Below, piece after piece: positions 5,122 through 7,232 of a stretch of DNA of 7,232 nucleotides. Where the stretch lies: positions 1-7,232 of the forward strand of contig CALQLM010000053.1 in assembly GCA_943331415.1 (NCBI GenBank), written 5' to 3'. Below the pieces are notes generated by a model that saw nothing but the letters and a program-made list of their open reading frames with translations, was not told where the DNA came from and ran no database searches. A program made the translations under genes and the position numbers. How positions within the stretch are numbered: position 1 is the stretch's first letter; each line of letters begins with the position of its first letter. The DNA comes from Bifidobacterium breve. Its GTDB lineage: Bacteria > Actinomycetota > Actinomycetes > Mycobacteriales > Mycobacteriaceae.

Positions 5122-5180
5122 GGTTACAGCCCACGAAAAACTGTCCCTACGACCGACCCTGTCCGGAGCAACCCAACAAT

Positions 5181-6647
5181 ATGCCCAGTCCCACCATCAC
5201 CTCGCCGCAAGTAGCCATCAATGACATCGGCTCGGCTGAGGACTTCCTCGCTGCCATCGACAAGACCATCAAGTACTTCAACGATGGCGACATCGTCGAG
5301 GGGACCATCGTCAAGGTGGACCGGGACGAGGTTCTGCTCGACATCGGTTATAAGACCGAAGGTGTCATCCCTTCCCGCGAACTCTCGATCAAGCACGACG
5401 TCGACCCCAATGAAGTGGTGTCCGTCGGCGATCAGATCGAAGCCCTCGTCCTCACCAAGGAGGACAAGGAAGGCCGCCTGATCCTGTCCAAGAAGCGCGC
5501 GCAGTACGAGCGCGCCTGGGGCACCATCGAGGCGCTCAAAGAAGCCGACGAGGCCGTCAAGGGCACCGTCATCGAGGTCGTCAAGGGCGGCCTGATCCTC
5601 GACATCGGACTGCGCGGCTTCCTGCCCGCTTCCCTGGTCGAGATGCGCCGAGTCCGCGACCTGCAGCCCTACATCGGCAAGGAGATCGAAGCCAAGATCA
5701 TCGAGTTGGACAAGAACCGCAATAACGTGGTGCTGTCCCGCCGGGCCTGGCTCGAGCAGACTCAGTCCGAGGTACGCAGCGAGTTCCTCAACCAGCTCGT
5801 CAAGGGCGCGGTCCGCAAGGGCGTGGTGTCCTCGATCGTCAACTTCGGCGCCTTCGTCGACCTTGGCGGCGTCGACGGCCTGGTGCACGTTTCAGAGCTG
5901 TCCTGGAAGCACATCGATCACCCGTCCGAGGTCGTCGCCGTGGGCGATGAGGTCACCGTCGAGGTTCTTGATGTCGATATGGATCGCGAGCGGGTGTCGT
6001 TGTCGCTGAAGGCAACCCAGGAAGATCCGTGGCGCCACTTCGCCCGCACGCACGCGATCGGTCAGATCGTGCCGGGCAAGGTCACCAAGCTGGTGCCGTT
6101 CGGTGCGTTCGTCCGGGTCGAAGAGGGCATCGAGGGTCTGGTGCACATCTCCGAGTTGTCCGAGCGGCACGTCGAGGTACCCGATCAGGTCGTCGGTGTG
6201 GGTGACGACGCGATGGTCAAGGTCATTGATATCGACCTTGAGCGTCGCCGCATCTCGCTGAGTCTCAAGCAGGCCAATGAGGATTACGCCGAGGAGTTCG
6301 ACCCGTCCAAGTACGGCATGGCCGACAGCTACGACGAGGCCGGCAACTACATCTTCCCCGAGGGCTTCGACTCCGCGACCAACGAATGGCTTGACGGGTT
6401 CGACAAGCAGCGCTCCGAGTGGGAGGCCCGGTACGCCGAGGCTGAGCGTCGGCACAAGATGCACACCACGCAGATGGAGAAGTTCGCCGCTGCGGACGCC
6501 GCCGCTGCCGAGGAGAATCCGACATCCAGCTCCACCTCGACCTCGTCGAGCTCGAGCTCAGACTCCGATGAGGAATCTGCCGGCGGATCGCTCGCCAGCG
6601 ACGCCCAGTTGGCAGCGCTGCGCGAGAAGCTGGCCGGCAACGCCTAA
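5181..6647 (+). CDS. rpsA: 30S ribosomal protein S1
   Basis: The protein has 488 residues. S1 binds mRNA and helps place it on the 30S subunit; in mycobacteria it has also been linked to trans-translation. Four S1 (OB-fold) domains lie at about 36-105, 123-188, 209-277 and 294-363, against six in E. coli, the usual mycobacterial form. The N-terminus MPSPTITSPQVAINDIG closely matches M. tuberculosis RpsA from memory and supports the ATG at 5181. The residues reported to contact pyrazinoic acid in M. tuberculosis, Lys303, Phe307, Phe310 and Arg357, are all present at the same numbers, as is Ala438. The tail differs: residues 444-465 form a Ser/Thr/Glu/Asp-rich tract before the conserved end GGSLASDAQLAALREKLAG, and the protein is a few residues longer than the M. 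tuberculosis one (481, from memory). GGAG at 5165-5168 is a weak, distant Shine-Dalgarno. coaE follows after 28 bases with no terminator seen, so co-transcription is likely. Confidence 0.98.
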   Translation: MPSPTITSPQVAINDIGSAEDFLAAIDKTIKYFNDGDIVEGTIVKVDRDEVLLDIGYKTEGVIPSRELSIKHDVDPNEVVSVGDQIEALVLTKEDKEGRLILSKKRAQYERAWGTIEALKEADEAVKGTVIEVVKGGLILDIGLRGFLPASLVEMRRVRDLQPYIGKEIEAKIIELDKNRNNVVLSRRAWLEQTQSEVRSEFLNQLVKGAVRKGVVSSIVNFGAFVDLGGVDGLVHVSELSWKHIDHPSEVVAVGDEVTVEVLDVDMDRERVSLSLKATQEDPWRHFARTHAIGQIVPGKVTKLVPFGAFVRVEEGIEGLVHISELSERHVEVPDQVVGVGDDAMVKVIDIDLERRRISLSLKQANEDYAEEFDPSKYGMADSYDEAGNYIFPEGFDSATNEWLDGFDKQRSEWEARYAEAERRHKMHTTQMEKFAAADAAAAEENPTSSSTSTSSSSSSDSDEESAGGSLASDAQLAALREKLAGNA

Positions 6648-6675
6648 CAGGTCGAACCCGGAAGGCCGCTGAGCC

Positions 6676-7232
6676 ATGCTGCGCATCGGCCTGACCGGGG
6701 GTATTGGCGCGGGTAAATCGACAGTGTCGACGGCCTTCGCCCAGTGCGGCGGAGTGATCGTCGATGGCGACGTCATCTCCCGCGAGGTGGTGCAACCCGG
6801 CACCGAGGGCTTGGCCGCGCTGGTCGATCATTTCGGCCACGACATCTTGTTGCCCGACGGTGCGCTGAACCGTCCGGCTTTGGCGGCCAAGGCGTTCGCC
6901 GACGAGGAGCAACGCGCTCGGCTCAACGCGATCGTGCATCCGCTGGTCGCGACGCGGCGTGCCGAGATCGTCGCCGCGGTCGCCCAGGATCAGGTGATCG
7001 TCGAGGACATCCCGTTGCTGGTCGAATCCCAGATGGCTCCGCTGTTCCCGCTGGTAGTCGTGGTGTATACAGACCCGGACGTGCGGCTGCACCGGCTGAT
7101 CACCATTCGCGGCATGGACCCCGCGGATGCCCGGGCCCGCATCGCGGCACAGGCCGACGACGAGCAACGCCGCCGGGTGGCTGATGTCTGGCTGGACAAC
7201 TCCGGTTCCGAGGGTCACCTGGTCGAACAGGC
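6676..7232 (+). CDS. coaE: Dephospho-CoA kinase, 3' end cut by the window edge
   Basis: 185 codons are visible before the right edge. CoaE phosphorylates the 3'-hydroxyl of dephospho-CoA with ATP, the last step of coenzyme A synthesis, in the cytoplasm. The P-loop GGIGAGKS is at residues 8-15. VDGDVISREVVQPG (about 29-42) holds the conserved Asp32 region that helps bind and activate the substrate. EDIPLLVES is the usual core strand, and the lid and adenine-side motif RIAAQADDEQRR...DNSGS is also present. The kinase domain is therefore nearly complete. Mycobacterial CoaE carries an additional C-terminal UPF0157/GrpB-like domain, which would lie beyond the window. The ATG at 6676 is supported by GGAAGG (6660-6665), ten bases upstream, and by the P-loop being close to the N-terminus. 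It follows rpsA by 28 bases, as in M. tuberculosis. Confidence 0.97.
   Translation, partial: MLRIGLTGGIGAGKSTVSTAFAQCGGVIVDGDVISREVVQPGTEGLAALVDHFGHDILLPDGALNRPALAAKAFADEEQRARLNAIVHPLVATRRAEIVAAVAQDQVIVEDIPLLVESQMAPLFPLVVVVYTDPDVRLHRLITIRGMDPADARARIAAQADDEQRRRVADVWLDNSGSEGHLVEQ

Noticed and set aside
5124..5888. A 254-codon minus-strand open frame opposite rpsA, rich in Asp, Leu and Val
   Set aside because: It is the antisense shadow of the strongly conserved rpsA gene, as are the minus-strand frames at 5892-6464 and 6347-6640.
6265..7218. A 317-codon minus-strand open frame opposite the rpsA end and coaE
   Set aside because: It overlaps two recognised plus-strand genes and has no domain; the high GC content produces such frames.

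Overview
This window is high-GC actinobacterial chromosome, almost certainly from a mycobacterium (Mycobacterium or Mycolicibacterium). The strongest evidence is a ribosomal protein S1 that, from memory of the M. tuberculosis sequence, is near-identical through its four S1 domains, followed directly by coaE. This is the order rpsA-coaE known as Rv1630-Rv1631. In M. tuberculosis polA lies just upstream of rpsA; here that side holds a set of membrane, secreted and regulatory genes instead, so the left 5 kb looks like the variable flank of a core locus.

Layout, left to right: (1) 1-1354, minus: most of a secreted pentapeptide-repeat protein whose C-terminus runs off the left edge. It has a signal peptide, an Ala/Thr/Pro-rich linker, a conserved-looking module ending in an RRTLF motif, and at least 39 pentapeptides. 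(2) 1355-1722: a 368-base divergent intergenic region with several inverted repeats. (3) 1723-2445, plus: a seven-helix membrane protein of unknown function. (4) 2450-2779, minus: a small helix-turn-helix regulator whose 3' end lies 4 bases from that of the membrane protein. (5) 2931-3869 and 3866-5032, minus: a two-gene operon, with a PrsW-family intramembrane metalloprotease first and a DUF4436-type membrane protein second, joined by a GTGA stop/start overlap. (6) 5033-5180: a divergent promoter region with a plausible leaderless promoter for the protease and a -35/-10 pair for rpsA. (7) 5181-6647, plus: rpsA, complete. (8) 6676-7232, plus: coaE, cut by the right edge.

The rpsA and coaE genes are housekeeping functions (mRNA binding on the 30S ribosome; last step of coenzyme A synthesis). 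The protease and its partner are translationally coupled and both embedded in the membrane, so a joint role in membrane-protein processing or signalling is plausible but unproven. The HTH gene and the 7TM gene form a convergent pair that may be a small regulator/membrane module. Two minus-strand genes (protease and HTH regulator) have no Shine-Dalgarno sequence but show a TANNNT box exactly six bases before a GTG, the arrangement expected of mycobacterial leaderless mRNAs. No tRNA, rRNA, CRISPR array, insertion sequence or integrase was seen.
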